Source of the DNA: PALSA-1353 sp050012375
GTDB lineage: Bacteria > Planctomycetota > Phycisphaerae > Tepidisphaerales > Tepidisphaeraceae
Direction: 5' to 3'
NCBI GenBank assembly: GCA_050012375.1
Contig: JBEKHH010000001.1
Coordinates: forward strand, 1 to 64,000
Length of the DNA: 64,000 bases
Numbering within the stretch: the first letter of the stretch is position 1; the number at the start of each line of letters is the position of its first letter. The position numbers and the translations under genes are program-made. Shown in pieces: positions 42,415 to 50,939 of this stretch. Below the pieces are notes generated by a model, which was not told the DNA's origin, ran no database searches, and saw nothing but the letters and a program-made list of their open reading frames with translations.

Positions 42415-43176
42415 TTATAGCGATGTCCCGTGGTTTGCTACACCATCTGGGCGAACGGCTTCTGCTACGGCGTCGATCATTTCTTGGAGCGTTTGTTTGC
42501 CAAAATAATCCTGTCCGACTGCATGGGTTTGGATGAATGGCTGTCTTAAATGATGGGTAGGAACTCCATGGGCACCTGCTTTGGTCAGAATTCTCCGCAC
42601 ATGCTCTTTGAATTCCTCCCTCAATGCTTCTCTACTGGGTTGGCTTAGCCCGTTTAGAATCGCGATGATGTGCTGAAGACAATATTCTCCGAAATCGGTG
42701 GCCTCTTTTGAAGTTGGAATGTATCCCTTATGAACTACCTTATTGCGGAAACCACGCTCTTTGTCGTTGAAGATCGGCAAATGCTTCCCGTTAATCGTCA
42801 GATACAGGAAAATCACTGCGCCTAGCTGTTGTTCGCTTTTATTGTCAACCCCCTTCCATGCCTTTTCCACGTCGGACTGACTCGTTTTTGCGACCCTCGC
42901 AAGAACGCGAATAATGAACTCGTAAAGTCGTTCAACACTCGCCATAAAACTCACAACGGCTTCCCTCGAATAACCGTCAATAAGTGCAATCGCCCCATAC
43001 TCGAATAGAAGCTCGTGTTTCAAATCCTGAACTAAAACGTTTGTGGAATGTCCTTTGGGGCACGTCAACTTATAAATGCCATTGTCTTGAACATCGACAA
43101 ACCGCTTATTGGGCTGCGGTCCTCTATCTCGAATCGCCTCCCCTACGCATTCGGCACATATCAGTCCGATCTTCAT
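42415..43176 (-). CDS. Zinc-ribbon protein with HEPN-like Rx4H motif (putative RNase/toxin)
   Basis: A 253-residue protein of lower GC content than its neighbours. It opens with a putative zinc ribbon (C7-x2-C10, and C39-x3-H43 in TCPKGH). The central part is helical and contains GFRNKVVHKGYIPT, that is R144-N-x3-H149, the R-x4-H motif of HEPN ribonucleases. A helical C-terminal region follows. HEPN proteins act as toxins or phage-defence RNases, usually paired with an antitoxin such as MNT or XRE; the XRE gene 61 bp downstream may be that partner. ATG 43176 has no clear ribosome binding site. I know no named family for this layout. Confidence 0.7.
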   Translation of the reverse strand: MKIGLICAECVGEAIRDRGPQPNKRFVDVQDNGIYKLTCPKGHSTNVLVQDLKHELLFEYGAIALIDGYSREAVVSFMASVERLYEFIIRVLARVAKTSQSDVEKAWKGVDNKSEQQLGAVIFLYLTINGKHLPIFNDKERGFRNKVVHKGYIPTSKEATDFGEYCLQHIIAILNGLSQPSREALREEFKEHVRRILTKAGAHGVPTHHLRQPFIQTHAVGQDYFGKQTLQEMIDAVAEAVRPDGVANHGTSL

Positions 43177-43504
43177 GGCTGATATTCTACCCGTGAAACA
43201 TTCCGCAAAACAGAAAGACTCCGTTACCCCCTCTTTGATTCTTCAATTTGTTCCCGGGCTTTTCTTTTCGCGGATTTTACCCATGCCCAGAGTCAGTACG
43301 ATTTGTCGCGGACCCTGATGGCGGGTCCGCATGTCGTTTCGATTTGATGAGCGCGAAGCTGGATTCGATGGTATTCGTGAGAACGTCGCCGACGCCATCC
43401 GTGCGCATCTGATCCGAAATTCGGGGCAACAAATTCCCCATTTGGCCCCGGCAGATCGGGATTTCGCTGCGCTCAACAATAGGAAATAGGCAATAGGCAA
43501 TCCC
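43177..43504. other. Gap without a supported gene
   Basis: The 328 bp carry a TAGAATAT -10-like box just before the HEPN gene (minus strand) and an open frame of 52 codons at 43331-43489 (MSFRFDEREAGFDGIRENVA) with no ribosome binding site and no recognised homolog. It may be a fragment of an accessory gene. A CAATAGG repeat precedes the HTH gene's stop. Confidence 0.4.
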
Positions 43505-44011
43505 CTAAATCCCCGCATCCGCCATCATTTCCTCATCGCGCAATCGCGCCGTCTCGCGTCTCAATCGAAGTTCCCGCCGTTTCTCTTCCATCGCCAGCGT
43601 CTTCTTTATCTCCTCCGCATCGGTCGCCCCCGCCGGCCTCTCCTTGATCATTCCCAATCCTTTGAGCAGTTGCAGTGCCGTCCGCGCATCTCCCGCTTCC
43701 AGGGCCTTCTCCAGCGCATCGGTCGCCTTGTCCGTCAGGGCCTGCAATCTCGATCGGCAACTTTCCTGCAACTGGTCGCGCCATTGGTTGTACGCCGCCT
43801 GAAAGGCCGCATCATGTTTCAGCCAGCGATAGATCGCCATGCGCGACACGCCCGCCGACCGCGCCGTCTCGACGATCGATTTCCCGGCAAGGAGCAATTC
43901 CAGGGCCGTCTGCTGCTCCGCCCCCAGCCGCGTCACCGCCAATTCCCCGCCCGATTCCTTTTTCGCCGTCGCCGGCAGTTGATCCGATTCCTTCACCCCA
44001 ATGTCCGCCAT
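43505..44011 (-). CDS. HTH protein resembling a phage terminase small subunit
   Basis: A 168-residue protein with an N-terminal HTH (about 25-70: QQTALELLLAGKSIVETARS then AGVSRMAIYRWLKHDAAFQA) and a long charged helical C-terminus. The pattern matches the phBC6A51-type/terminase-small-subunit-like HTH family found on mobile DNA and in planctomycete genomes. There is no large terminase or other phage gene here, so a packaging role is unlikely; a DNA-binding regulator is more plausible. Three phased TGTAAC repeats lie 237 bp upstream. Confidence 0.72.
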   Translation of the reverse strand: MADIGVKESDQLPATAKKESGGELAVTRLGAEQQTALELLLAGKSIVETARSAGVSRMAIYRWLKHDAAFQAAYNQWRDQLQESCRSRLQALTDKATDALEKALEAGDARTALQLLKGLGMIKERPAGATDAEEIKKTLAMEEKRRELRLRRETARLRDEEMMADAGI

Positions 44012-44247
44012 CGCTGACTCCCTGGTAAGAAAATGTTGACCAGATCAATCCTAACAAAGACCGAACTCAAACGCCAGCAAAAAATCCATTTTCTTCGCGT
44101 ATTTTTACCGAATTCGATCTCGCGGCTGGTGTTACACATTTTTCGAGTTCCAGGCGCCGACGTGCCAGAGATTGAACATATCCTATTACTATCAAATCGT
44201 TTACGATCTCACATTAAGTTAGCAAACACTAATCAAATTCGAAAAAA

Positions 44248-44273
44248 TGTAACGAAATGTAACCTTCTGTAAC
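44248..44273. promoter_or_regulatory. Three direct repeats TGTAAC with 10-bp period
   Basis: TGTAAC occurs at 44248, 44258 and 44268, exactly one helical turn apart, and once more inverted (GTTACA) at 44131. The stretch 44040-44280 is AT-rich compared with the rest. Fits a cooperative operator or an iteron-like site. Confidence 0.55.
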
Positions 44274-44296
44274 CCTGATTCACAAAGCCCCGCGGC

Positions 44297-45184
44297 TCAA
44301 ACCCCGACAAGGAAATCCCGCGCCTCCAGCAATCCGCGCTTTTCGCCGGCTTCGGTGTCGTTGTAATCCTCGTCTTCCAGCTCGATGCTGATCACGCCCC
44401 GGTAATTCGTCTCTCTGAGGATTCTTAAAATGGTCGCCCACGGAGCCTGCCCATGCCCGGGGATGGCGTAGCGCCAGTGATACCCGCCGAAGCGGTGCGG
44501 CTCGGCCAGCGTCGCCGGCTGGAGATTGCCGAATTCGTAAAGCGACTCTTCCATGATCAGCGTGTCCTTGGCGTGGACATGGCCGATGCGAGCGGCGAAT
44601 TCGCGAAGAAATCGAACGGGATCGATTCCCATCCTGATCAAGTGCGACGGATCGTAATTGATCACCAGGCACTCATGTGGCGCCTCCCTGAAAAAAGCCC
44701 GCAGGCTCTCCGGCGTACAGCATAGCGCCGGATAATACGGATAGCTTCCGGGATAACCCTCCATCACGATCCGCGCTCCGCTGGGGAAAACAGATTCGGC
44801 GAGCCTGGAATATCCATCCACGGCCAAGCGGAAATTCTCGCGACGATCGCGCGAATCATCGTCCGGAAAAACAACCGTGAAGAAATTACCAACGCCCAAG
44901 GCGGCCACCGATTTGATGTGCTCCGCCGCCGCCGCCACCGCATCCTTCCGCATGCCGGCATCGGCCGATGCGATCGCCGACCACGGCCTTTTCATATCCA
45001 CCGATCCCACCACAAGCCCGGCCGCGAGAATCGGCTTGATCTGATCGGCCGGCAGATCGTCGACGTCAACGCCTTCAAATCCGTTGCCCGTGGCGAAGGC
45101 AATCACATTGGCCAAATTCTTTTGCCAATCGCTCCATCCGCGGCGGAATCCGATGGGAAATGAACCGGTGCGCGTGCGGGCCAT
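44297..45184 (-). CDS. Sugar phosphate isomerase/epimerase-type TIM-barrel protein
   Basis: AP-endonuclease-2/xylose-isomerase-like TIM barrel (IolE/IolI/EboC superfamily), 295 residues, acting on sugars or related compounds; the substrate is unknown. Divalent-metal ligands are seen in RIVMEGYPGSYP, VINYDPSHLIR, GHVHAKDT and SIELEDEDYN. I chose ATG 45184 (MARTRTGSFPIG); ATG 45214 is a close alternative, as neither has a clear ribosome binding site. It follows truA on the same strand with a gap of 64 bp. Cytoplasmic. Confidence 0.85.
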   Translation of the reverse strand: MARTRTGSFPIGFRRGWSDWQKNLANVIAFATGNGFEGVDVDDLPADQIKPILAAGLVVGSVDMKRPWSAIASADAGMRKDAVAAAAEHIKSVAALGVGNFFTVVFPDDDSRDRRENFRLAVDGYSRLAESVFPSGARIVMEGYPGSYPYYPALCCTPESLRAFFREAPHECLVINYDPSHLIRMGIDPVRFLREFAARIGHVHAKDTLIMEESLYEFGNLQPATLAEPHRFGGYHWRYAIPGHGQAPWATILRILRETNYRGVISIELEDEDYNDTEAGEKRGLLEARDFLVGV

Positions 45185-45248
45185 GGTGGAGGGTGATTTC
45201 GCATAACGGACCATAAAATGCAACGGCCGCGGCGCTGAGCTGCGCGTT

Positions 45249-46037
45249 CTAACTCGTCCTGATCCACTGCAAATACAACCCGTGCGGCGGGGCGGTGGAG
45301 CCGCCGGCGCGGCGGTCACTGGCTGCCAGCATTTTCGGGATGTCGTCGGGCGCGTAGCGGCCGAGGCCGACTTCCACCAGTGTGCCGACCACGATCCGCA
45401 CCATGTTCCAGAGAAACCCGGAGCCTTCGATGCCGATGACGATCCTCGCCCCGCGGGCGGCGACGGAGCAATCAGCGACCCGGCGAACGCTGCTCTGGCG
45501 CCCATGCGTCGGGCGGGCGAAGCTCGCGAAATCGTGCTCGCCGACGAAATGAGCGGCGGCGGCTTTCATCGCGGGAACGTCCAGGGTTTGCCAGCGGTGC
45601 CAGCAGAGATCGAAGGAAAAGGGATCGCGGTCTCGAGCGTTCCAGATGAAATATTGATAGCGCTTCGATACGGCCGAGGTAATCGCGTCAAAGGAGTCGG
45701 GCGCCGGCTCGATTCTGCGGATGAGAATGTCATCGGGCAGTTTGTGGTTGACGGCGCGGCGGAGATTTTCCGGCGCGATCTGGTCCTGATCCGTATCGAA
45801 ATGGGCGATCTGGCCCTTGGCGTGAACGCCGGCGTCGGTGCGCGACGCCCCGACCACGGAAACCGGATGGCCGACCACCGCGCCGATTGCCTTGCCGAGC
45901 GTTTCCTGGACGGTGGGGATGCCGCATCCGGGCGGAGGCCGAGGGCCTTTGTACGTTGGCAGAAGGGCCTGCTGTTGCCACCCGTGATAGCGCGTGCCGC
46001 GGTAGGCGAGGAGGAGCTTGTAACGTTGCCTGGGCAT
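45249..46037 (-). CDS. truA: tRNA pseudouridine(38-40) synthase
   Basis: Makes pseudouridine at positions 38-40 of the tRNA anticodon loop. The 262 residues carry the catalytic aspartate in SRTDAGVHAKGQIAHFD, the opening YKLLLAYRGTRYHGWQ, and the C-terminal GSGFLWNMVRIVVGTLVEVG. An upstream GTG at 46052 overlaps the previous stop (GTGA) and is an alternative start that would add five residues. It precedes the TIM-barrel gene. Confidence 0.95.
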   Translation of the reverse strand: MPRQRYKLLLAYRGTRYHGWQQQALLPTYKGPRPPPGCGIPTVQETLGKAIGAVVGHPVSVVGASRTDAGVHAKGQIAHFDTDQDQIAPENLRRAVNHKLPDDILIRRIEPAPDSFDAITSAVSKRYQYFIWNARDRDPFSFDLCWHRWQTLDVPAMKAAAAHFVGEHDFASFARPTHGRQSSVRRVADCSVAARGARIVIGIEGSGFLWNMVRIVVGTLVEVGLGRYAPDDIPKMLAASDRRAGGSTAPPHGLYLQWIRTS

Positions 46038-46048
46038 GAGAACGTGGT

Positions 46049-46726
46049 TCACCGATTCAGTATGTTGCGGGAGTCGGAACTAACCCACACGCGTTTGCCA
46101 TCCTTGGAAACACCAATCCAGTCAAAAGAGATCAGATAGGCTAGGGCGGGAAATGTCCGCGCGTCGCTTTCCGATTCGAGCAGTTCCTCAACGTTCGCAT
46201 GGTCCACCGCCTTGAGGATGTCAAGCACATGGGCGGCGTGAGGACGGTTGACGGCGGCCAACAATCGCTGTCGGCGAAACTGTGTTGCCGCTTCGAGGAC
46301 CTGCCGCGGGCCCCAAAGGAACAGTTCCACAAGACCGATTGTTTCAGCGCGCGGATTACGCATGAATCTGACCAAGCGATCGATATCCGTCAGGCCAAGC
46401 GGAAGCATTGGCGGCGCATCGAACGACGAAATCACGGCATCGGTGTAAAACGAGCCTCCGCTGTGCCATTCGGTCCAGAAAAGCATCGGGACGAGGATGA
46501 CGACCGAACCGAAGAACATCCATTCCCAATGCAAATAGAAACCCCATAAGAGCGCAATGGCCCAGTACATGCTCGTCAGGACGATTGGACCAAAGAAAAG
46601 TGCGGGTATTCCGAATGTCAGAAGTGCAACGATCTTGGCCTTCAAAGCCGCTTCGCGCCGTGCGAAATGAGCGAGGGTCAGACGCTGCTGAGGATCGAGC
46701 GAGGACCTTTCGGAGATGTCTTCCAT
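46049..46726 (-). CDS. Membrane protein of unknown function
   Basis: A 225-residue protein with two or three hydrophobic helices (about 33-60 and 70-85: ALLTFGIPALFFGPIVLTS) and a soluble C-terminal half with a helical stretch (VELFLWGPRQVLEAATQ). I recognise no family. Start at MEDISERSS (46726); the previous codon is also ATG (46729). It is divergent from the DEAD-box helicase, with 112 bp between the starts, and its stop overlaps or abuts truA, so the two are probably co-transcribed. Confidence 0.72.
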   Translation of the reverse strand: MEDISERSSLDPQQRLTLAHFARREAALKAKIVALLTFGIPALFFGPIVLTSMYWAIALLWGFYLHWEWMFFGSVVILVPMLFWTEWHSGGSFYTDAVISSFDAPPMLPLGLTDIDRLVRFMRNPRAETIGLVELFLWGPRQVLEAATQFRRQRLLAAVNRPHAAHVLDILKAVDHANVEELLESESDARTFPALAYLISFDWIGVSKDGKRVWVSSDSRNILNR

Positions 46727-46838
46727 CAATCAACCGGTGGGGCGACGGGAATCTGAATTAAATCTACCCTTCAGAGCCGAGCACGGCCAGCGGAATTGGA
46801 CGAGACTCGCGGGATCGATACAATCCGACGCAACTGAC

Positions 46839-48233
46839 ATGAGCGACAAGGTAGAGCATCCGCCGGGTCCCGAGGCATTCGCGGCGCTGGGGGTGCGGCC
46901 ATCTATTCTTCGGGCGCTGGCTGAGTTGAGCTATCACACGCCGACGGAAATTCAGACCATGCTGATCCCGCGGGCGCTGGCGGGCGTGGACATTCTCGGC
47001 CAGGCTCGCACCGGGACAGGCAAGACGGCCGCGTTCGCAATTCCGATCCTGCAAACGGCCGTGAAGGGATTGGCGTTTCAGGGCCTGGTGCTGGTGCCGA
47101 CGCGCGAGCTGGCCGTGCAGGTGGAAGCGGAGATCAAACGGCTGGCCAAGCACACGCCGATCCGTTCCGTGCCGGTGTATGGCGGCCAAAAGGTCGCGGC
47201 GCAAATGAAGTTCCTCAAGCACGGTCCGGAGCTTCTCGTCGGTACGCCGGGGCGGGTGATCGATCTGCTGGATCGGCGCATCATCAGCCTCCAGAACAAT
47301 CGGTTTGTGGTGCTGGATGAAGTGGACCGGATGCTGGATATCGGATTTCGGGATGATATCCGCAACATCCTTTCGCGGATCAAGGGCTTCGGCCCGGAGG
47401 CGGGGCATCAGACGATGTTTGTTTCGGCGACGATTTCCCCGGAGATCGAGAAGCTGGGGCGACAATACATGCGCGAGCCGGTGGAAAAGCTGATCGTGCC
47501 GGGGGCGGACGACAAGCCCACCGTCGAGGAGGTCGAGCAGTATTACTTTTCCGTCCAGCCCTGGGACAAGTACGTTTTGCTCCGCATGCTGCTGGAGCGC
47601 GAGAATCCGGACCTGGCGATCGTATTTTGCCGCACGAAGCGCGGGGCGGAGAAGCTGGCGAAGAAGCTGCACGCCGACGGCATCGAGTGCCGGGAGATTC
47701 ATGGGAACCTGGCTCAGAACCAGCGCGAGCGGGTGATGAAGAATTTTCGCACGGGGAAATTCGACGTATTGATCGCGACGGACCTGGCGAGCCGGGGAAT
47801 CGACGTGGCGGATATCAGCCACATCGTCAATTACGACGTTCCGGAAGATCCGGAGGTGTATGTGCATCGGGTGGGCCGGACGGCGCGGATGGGCGCCAAG
47901 GGGAAGGCGTTTACGCTCGTGGCCCAAGACCAGGGAGAAGAACTGACTCGGATCGAAAACCTGATCAACATGCTGATACCGGAAGTGACGCTGGAGGGTT
48001 TTGAAGCGCGGCCCACGCCCGCGGATTGGACCGAGACCAAGCCTGGCGCGGAATCGACGACGCCGGCCAAGCCGGTGCTGAGCCGGTTTGAACGGCCATA
48101 CTCGCCGGGCGGGACGGGTGGCGGGGCGACTTCGCCGGATGGGACCGGCGCCGCGACGGTGGCCATGCCGCTGCCGCCGCGGACCATCGGGAGCAAGATA
48201 CCCATCAATCGGCGGCATCGGCGGCGACGGTAA
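46839..48233 (+). CDS. DEAD-box ATP-dependent RNA helicase (motif II = DEVD)
   Basis: RNA helicase for ribosome assembly or RNA turnover, 464 residues. All motifs are seen: Q-motif region (AFAALGVRPSILRALAELSY then TPTEIQTMLIP), I ARTGTGKTAAFA, Ia VPTRELA, Ib GTPGRV, II LDEVDRM, III SATIS, IV IVFCRTKRGAE, V ATDLASRGIDVAD and VI YVHRVGRTARMG. Motif II reads DEVD rather than DEAD. A short Gly/Arg-rich basic tail follows. ATG 46839 is chosen over the 46716 extension because the family starts there. Confidence 0.93.
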   Translation: MSDKVEHPPGPEAFAALGVRPSILRALAELSYHTPTEIQTMLIPRALAGVDILGQARTGTGKTAAFAIPILQTAVKGLAFQGLVLVPTRELAVQVEAEIKRLAKHTPIRSVPVYGGQKVAAQMKFLKHGPELLVGTPGRVIDLLDRRIISLQNNRFVVLDEVDRMLDIGFRDDIRNILSRIKGFGPEAGHQTMFVSATISPEIEKLGRQYMREPVEKLIVPGADDKPTVEEVEQYYFSVQPWDKYVLLRMLLERENPDLAIVFCRTKRGAEKLAKKLHADGIECREIHGNLAQNQRERVMKNFRTGKFDVLIATDLASRGIDVADISHIVNYDVPEDPEVYVHRVGRTARMGAKGKAFTLVAQDQGEELTRIENLINMLIPEVTLEGFEARPTPADWTETKPGAESTTPAKPVLSRFERPYSPGGTGGGATSPDGTGAATVAMPLPPRTIGSKIPINRRHRRRR

Positions 48234-48245
48234 GTTACGGAGATA

Positions 48246-48296
48246 GTCATTTGTCACTCGTCATTTGTCACTTGCAAATGACCAATGACCAATGAC
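48246..48296. repeat. TGACAAATGACC family palindrome, copy 4
   Basis: A 29-nt arm of TCATTTGTCAC-type units is followed at once by CAAATGACCAATGACCAATG, giving a long hairpin with almost no loop. It lies between the 3' ends of the convergent helicase and LEPR-XLL genes and could stop transcription from both sides. Confidence 0.88.
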
Positions 48297-48313
48297 GCCG
48301 TGGCCCCATCGCT

Positions 48314-50236
48314 TTACCACCAGTGATGGGGTCTGCGGCGATGGTGCGTCGATCCCGAAGAAATCGTGGTCGGCGGATTGCTCTGGGTTGTCTTGGAGCT
48401 TCCGCTGCCGGAGGACAAACTGGAACCGCTGCCAGAGGACGAGCCCGTGGTCGGGGGAGTCGGATTCGACTGCGTCGGCGTCGGAACGCTCGGCGGCGGC
48501 GTCGGATCGGCCGGCGGCGGCGTGGGATTCGCCGGCGGCGTTGGGGTCGTGGTCACGGTTTGCGGAGCAAGCGTCACCGGGCCGACCGTCACGTTGTTGG
48601 AAACGAGCTTGGCCTGCCAGGTGGTGTATTCGGCGGATTCCATCGCCTGGGTTGCCGTGCCGAGGCTGGTGTTGTTGTAGCTGCCGCTGGCCGAGCCGTT
48701 GAGGAAGACGTAGTTGTTTTCGTAGGCCGCGCTGCCGGTATTGGCGATGGAATGGGGCGGCGACATCCAGGCGGCGACATTGTTGTAGGCGATGTCGTTA
48801 TGGAAATTGGCGCTGGAACCGCCGGACATGTAATCCTGAATGTACATGCCCACGTAGCTGGAATAGAAAGAGTTTCCATCGGGCAGGATTCCGCTGGAGA
48901 TGACGCGGTTGTCGTAAATGGAAACATCGTGTCCCGCGGCGATGCAGATGCCGCCGTTGCCCGTCGCGACGACCTGGTTGTCGTGAATATCGACGTAGGC
49001 GGTTTCGCTTGAGCCGGTCTCGCCGTCGGTGATGATGCCGCTGCCGCTGTCGTAGGTCGTGTCGGGGTCCGGCGAATACAGGCCGTCAATGTAATTGTCG
49101 TGAACTTGAATTGGGCTGGCGGCGGTGCCGCTGGTGTCGTAGATGTTGATGACGTCGTTGACGTAGCTCTGGCCGGGCTGGTTGATGATCTGGTTCCAGC
49201 CGATTTCGATCCCGGGGACGCTTTGAATATTGCTGAGGATGATGGCGTGCGGGGTGGGATCGCCGGCGTCCTCGTATCCGCCGCTGCCGTTGCTGTATCG
49301 GCCGTCGGCGTTTTCGATCTGGTTGTAGAGGATCTTGATGGTTTGCGATCCCGTGCCGACAAAGCCCCGGACATCGATGCCGTAGCCGCCGACGTTGTCG
49401 ACGAGATTGTGTTCGACATCGACGCTGGCGGCGTCGAGCGCGTAAAGGAAGTCGCCCTTGGAAACGCCGGCGACGTTGGGGTTCAGGCCATAGCCCGAGC
49501 TGTCTTCGACGGTCAGTTGCGCGCCGGCGATGGTGTTGTGGATGAGCAGACCGGCGCCGCGGATGATGGAATCATCAATGGTGACGGGCTGTGTGGTTGC
49601 GATTGTTACGGTTGTGCTGTCAGCAGCGGTGTTTTCCCAGCTCCCGACGTAGATGCCGCCGGAATCGATCGTGATCGCCTGGCTGAACGGGTAAAGCTGA
49701 GTAGCGGGGATGACTTGCTCCGTCCCGCCGGGGGTGACCCATTGGAGAGAGACGGAATCGCCGGCCGCGGTGGTTTGGGCAAAATCGAGCTGGATGTTGT
49801 ACAGCGTATTGGCTTTGAGATTCAGGGCGATGCTCGCATCGTCGGCCGTGGCGTGCTGCGCATAATCATCGATGACGAGTTGGCCATTGACCCACAGGCG
49901 CACCGCCGCGTCGGTGGTCACATGGAATACATAGTTCCCGGCCTGTTCGGTCAGGACTTGGCCGCTCCAGCGCACGGCGAAATTCTGTGCACTGACCGAA
50001 GGGTCGGCGGCGGCGTTGTCCCAATTGAAATTGACCGTGGAATCGGTGCGGGTGAGAACCGGCGTGGTCGTCACCGCCAGGGAATTCTGGCTGAAAACGC
50101 TCGCGGCGGCGTTGTAGTAGTCGGCGCGGAGGCCCGTTTCTCCGGATAGATACATCCGGTTTTCAAGCCTCTCCAGGGGATGTCGGCGACGGGTTGCGGA
50201 GTTGGAACAAATGGCGCGACGCTTGTACGAACGCAT
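48314..50236 (-). CDS. Secreted LEPR-XLL / PA14 / parallel beta-helix protein
   Basis: A 640-residue cell-surface or secreted protein. The N-terminus has basic residues, then LERLENRMYLSGETG, the LEPR-XLL-type motif of planctomycete secreted proteins. A PA14 domain (about 35-180, GLRADYYNAAASVF, AVRLWVNGQLVIDD) likely binds carbohydrate. Next is a beta-helix region (about 190-540) with VDVEHNLVDNVGGYGIDV-type repeats, and the end is a Pro/Thr then Ser/Gly-rich spacer closing on HHRRRPHHWW. No catalytic residues can be named. Target polysaccharide unknown. Confidence 0.85.
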   Translation of the reverse strand: MRSYKRRAICSNSATRRRHPLERLENRMYLSGETGLRADYYNAAASVFSQNSLAVTTTPVLTRTDSTVNFNWDNAAADPSVSAQNFAVRWSGQVLTEQAGNYVFHVTTDAAVRLWVNGQLVIDDYAQHATADDASIALNLKANTLYNIQLDFAQTTAAGDSVSLQWVTPGGTEQVIPATQLYPFSQAITIDSGGIYVGSWENTAADSTTVTIATTQPVTIDDSIIRGAGLLIHNTIAGAQLTVEDSSGYGLNPNVAGVSKGDFLYALDAASVDVEHNLVDNVGGYGIDVRGFVGTGSQTIKILYNQIENADGRYSNGSGGYEDAGDPTPHAIILSNIQSVPGIEIGWNQIINQPGQSYVNDVINIYDTSGTAASPIQVHDNYIDGLYSPDPDTTYDSGSGIITDGETGSSETAYVDIHDNQVVATGNGGICIAAGHDVSIYDNRVISSGILPDGNSFYSSYVGMYIQDYMSGGSSANFHNDIAYNNVAAWMSPPHSIANTGSAAYENNYVFLNGSASGSYNNTSLGTATQAMESAEYTTWQAKLVSNNVTVGPVTLAPQTVTTTPTPPANPTPPPADPTPPPSVPTPTQSNPTPPTTGSSSGSGSSLSSGSGSSKTTQSNPPTTISSGSTHHRRRPHHWW

Positions 50237-50569
50237 AGGCCCTCCGGCGAAAGATTGATTGATGCCTCTATCAGCGCATCGGTGGAGTTATCAGGCGGAA
50301 TCAGACTGAACTTCGAAAAAGCCGATCCTCTCCCGCGTCCTATAAGAAGCTGTAACGAATAATCGACATGATCGAAAGAGCTTTACAAGCGGATTGAAAG
50401 TATTTTTTTGCGGGAAATCTCGGATGGGGACCCGCAAACCGATGACCACATTTTTTGTCGGGTTGGCCGCGTCGGTGGGGGCGGGCGATTGATTGCGCAT
50501 TTCGGCATTGAACGCGCGCCGCGGCAGATAAAAACAGGCCGGCTCCGAAAGGGTCCGCCGATGCCGCGT
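50237..50569. other. Intergenic gap without a supported gene
   Basis: The 333 bp hold no ORF I support. It includes the promoter region of the LEPR-XLL gene (minus strand) and a hairpin near 50408-50435 (GCGGG / CCCGC) next to seven T. Other open frames in it are shadows. Confidence 0.5.
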
Positions 50570-50917
50570 TCAACCGGCCGCAAGCAGGCCGAAGAACGGG
50601 GGAAAGACGGCGATCAGCGCCAGCACGATTAGAATCAGGGTGACCAACGTGATCTTCCCGGGCGACTGGATTCGCCGATTCTTCCAACTGGCGTGAAGAA
50701 GGGCCCAGGCGATCAGCCAGACGATGACGGCGAGAGTGGTTTTGCCGGAAAGGTCGCCCGTGGGGTTGTAGAAGTTGAGCGCGTTGGAAACGGTCTTGGA
50801 GGCTTCAGCCATGTCGATGAGCAAGCCGAGGGATGCGCATCCGACGCCAGCGGCGAGAATGCCGGCCCAGGCCGGGCCGTTGGGCAATGTTTCGCCAATC
50901 GCCTCTGGTGTTGCCAT
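50570..50917 (-). CDS. Small membrane protein of unknown function
   Basis: A 115-residue protein with three hydrophobic segments, at about 15-35, 60-77 and 88-112 (LVTLILIVLALIAVFPPFFG). The middle has a polar stretch (LNFYNPTGDLSGKTT). I recognise no family. It lies 22 bp after the next membrane gene on the same strand, so the two form a unit with the PadR gene upstream. It may belong to an electron-transport or sensor complex; there is no evidence. Confidence 0.65.
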   Translation of the reverse strand: MATPEAIGETLPNGPAWAGILAAGVGCASLGLLIDMAEASKTVSNALNFYNPTGDLSGKTTLAVIVWLIAWALLHASWKNRRIQSPGKITLVTLILIVLALIAVFPPFFGLLAAG

Positions 50918-50939
50918 GGTTGACTCCGCGGTTTTACGT

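Noticed and set aside
43243..43518. 91-codon minus-strand frame
   Set aside because: Overlaps the stop of the HTH gene, has basic/serine-rich random composition and no ribosome site.
42415..44011. Prophage or phage packaging region
   Set aside because: Only the HTH gene resembles a small terminase; no large terminase, portal, capsid or integrase gene is present.
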